This document shows positions 6,609 to 7,358 of a DNA stretch of 7,358 bases, one piece after another. The DNA lies in contig PKDP01000021.1 in assembly GCA_002862585.1 (NCBI GenBank), positions 1 to 7,358 on the forward strand. The letters run 5' to 3'. The notes under the pieces were generated by a model. That model had not been told where the DNA came from, did not search any database, and was given only the letters and a program-made list of their open reading frames with translations. Within the stretch, counting starts at the first letter, position 1. Each line of letters opens with the position of its first letter. A program made the translations under genes and the position numbers. This DNA comes from Flavobacteriales bacterium (GTDB taxonomy: Bacteria > Bacteroidota > Bacteroidia > Flavobacteriales > UBA7312).

Positions 6609-7358
6609 ATGACTACTTTTTTAAGCTTTTTAATCATAACCCTAACAGTAATTGGACTAGTACAAGTTGTTCGAATAATCGAACTAGCTACAAAGTTAAA
6701 AGGTCCACAAGACAAGATAATTACTGACCAAGATAACCGCTACAATGCACTTGCAATGTTGATAGTAGGTTTAGGATTTACGGCCTTTGTTGCCTACTCC
6801 TTTAAATTATGGGGGCACTTGATTTTACCTGACCCTGTAAGTGTACACGGTGAAGGGATAAAACTATTGTGGGATACCACTATGGCTCTAATTCTTGTTA
6901 CCTTTTTCATCACACAGACGTTATTATTTGTATTTGCCTATAAATACAGAGGTAGAGAAGGTAATACTGCTCTTTTCCAAACCCACAATAATAAATTAGA
7001 GTTACTATGGACATCCGTTCCAGCTTTTGTTCTAACTGGTTTAATATTGTTTGGATTAAGCACTTGGAATAAAACTATGGTGCCTGATACTACTAACGCT
7101 AAGATTGTAGAAGTTTACGCTCAACAATTTAACTGGACAGCTCGATATGCTGGAGATGATAATCAGTTAGGTAGAGCTCATTACACCTTGATTGGCGGCG
7201 TTAACACTTTGGGTGTTGATATTAACGATTCAACTTCATTTGATGATAAGGTTGTTAGAGAAATTCACCTTCCTGTTGACCAGCAAGTGCTGATGAAGTT
7301 TAGGTCTCAAGATGTAATTCATTCCGCATATCTTCCGCATTTCAATGTGCAGATGAAC
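6609..7358 (+). CDS. coxB: CoxB, cytochrome c oxidase subunit II (3' partial)
   Basis: Subunit II of a haem-copper oxidase; it carries the CuA centre that receives electrons from cytochrome c or directly from ACIII. The frame is open from ATG 6609 to the window end (250 codons, no stop reached). Four hydrophobic segments are predicted near residues 4-24, 46-66, 89-111 and 134-153. The last two correspond to the canonical hairpin, including the motif NKLELLWTSVPAF (128-140), whose Glu131 aligns with the K-channel glutamate (bovine E62). The cupredoxin domain follows: QQFNW (172-176), then QDVIHSAYLPHF (234-245), where His238 is the first CuA ligand. The CxxxC, second His and Met ligands must lie beyond the edge. 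In QQFNW, Phe174 aligns with the usual cytochrome c entry Trp. coxA is expected downstream. Whether a C-terminal cytochrome c domain exists cannot be seen. Confidence 0.95.
   Translation, partial: MTTFLSFLIITLTVIGLVQVVRIIELATKLKGPQDKIITDQDNRYNALAMLIVGLGFTAFVAYSFKLWGHLILPDPVSVHGEGIKLLWDTTMALILVTFFITQTLLFVFAYKYRGREGNTALFQTHNNKLELLWTSVPAFVLTGLILFGLSTWNKTMVPDTTNAKIVEVYAQQFNWTARYAGDDNQLGRAHYTLIGGVNTLGVDINDSTSFDDKVVREIHLPVDQQVLMKFRSQDVIHSAYLPHFNVQMN

Larger units (their letters stand above)
1..7358 (+). other. ACIII-cytochrome oxidase operon (actB-C-D-E-F-coxB), both ends open
   Basis: All six genes are co-directional, with spacings of 10, 4, 0, 27 and 38 bases, which argues for one polycistronic message. 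The order matches the ACIII clusters of Bacteroidota, in which a multihaem cytochrome gene (actA) precedes actB and oxidase subunit genes follow actF. Neither actA nor coxA falls within this window. Base composition and codon use look uniform along the window, with no sign of insertion or recent transfer. No internal promoter or terminator was recognised. Confidence 0.88.

Noticed and set aside
6485..6715. Minus-strand open frame spanning the actF end and the coxB start
   Set aside because: It overlaps two convincing genes on the opposite strand, including the only real spacer, and has no recognisable domain.
1..7358. A previously undescribed defence, mobile or biosynthetic system
   Set aside because: Every gene has a clear place in the known ACIII-oxidase respiratory cluster, with uniform composition and no repeats, integrases or unexplained gaps.

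Overview
The window is a single, gap-free run of six plus-strand genes: a quinol:cytochrome c oxidoreductase of the Alternative Complex III (ACIII) type, followed directly by subunit II of a haem-copper cytochrome oxidase. The order is actB (5' end cut by the window edge), actC, actD, actE, actF, coxB (3' end cut by the window edge). Intergenic distances are 0 to 38 bases, so the set very probably forms one transcription unit. No RNA gene, mobile element, CRISPR array, convincing promoter or terminator was found, and no gene-free stretch exceeds 40 bases.

The DNA is AT-rich with AT-rich codon use. The start codons lack a clear Shine-Dalgarno sequence and sit behind A-rich leaders. The ActB, ActD, ActE and CoxB proteins have the sequence style of Bacteroidota (Flavobacteriia/Cytophagia-like). 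The organism is therefore most likely an aerobic, menaquinone-using member of the Bacteroidota; this is inferred from protein style, not from a marker gene.

Layout: 1-2857 encodes the ActB iron-sulfur subunit (inactive molybdopterin-oxidoreductase-like domain plus a four-cluster ferredoxin domain, with a Tat signal at the window edge). 2868-4241 encodes ActC, an NrfD/PsrC-like membrane quinol-site subunit. 4246-4767 encodes ActD, a two-helix DUF3341 protein. 4768-5364 encodes ActE, a monohaem cytochrome c lipoprotein. 5392-6570 encodes ActF, the second NrfD-like membrane subunit. 6609 to the window end encodes CoxB with an unusual four-helix N-terminal half.

As known for the family, menaquinol is oxidised at ActC, electrons pass through the ActB iron-sulfur chain to the haems of ActA (expected just upstream, not in this window) and ActE, and then to the CuA centre of the oxidase. 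The gene adjacency fits the physical ACIII-oxidase supercomplexes described in Bacteroidota. This is a known system, not a new one. The points most worth a second look are in CoxB: the extra N-terminal helices, and a Phe where canonical subunit II carries the cytochrome c electron-entry Trp.
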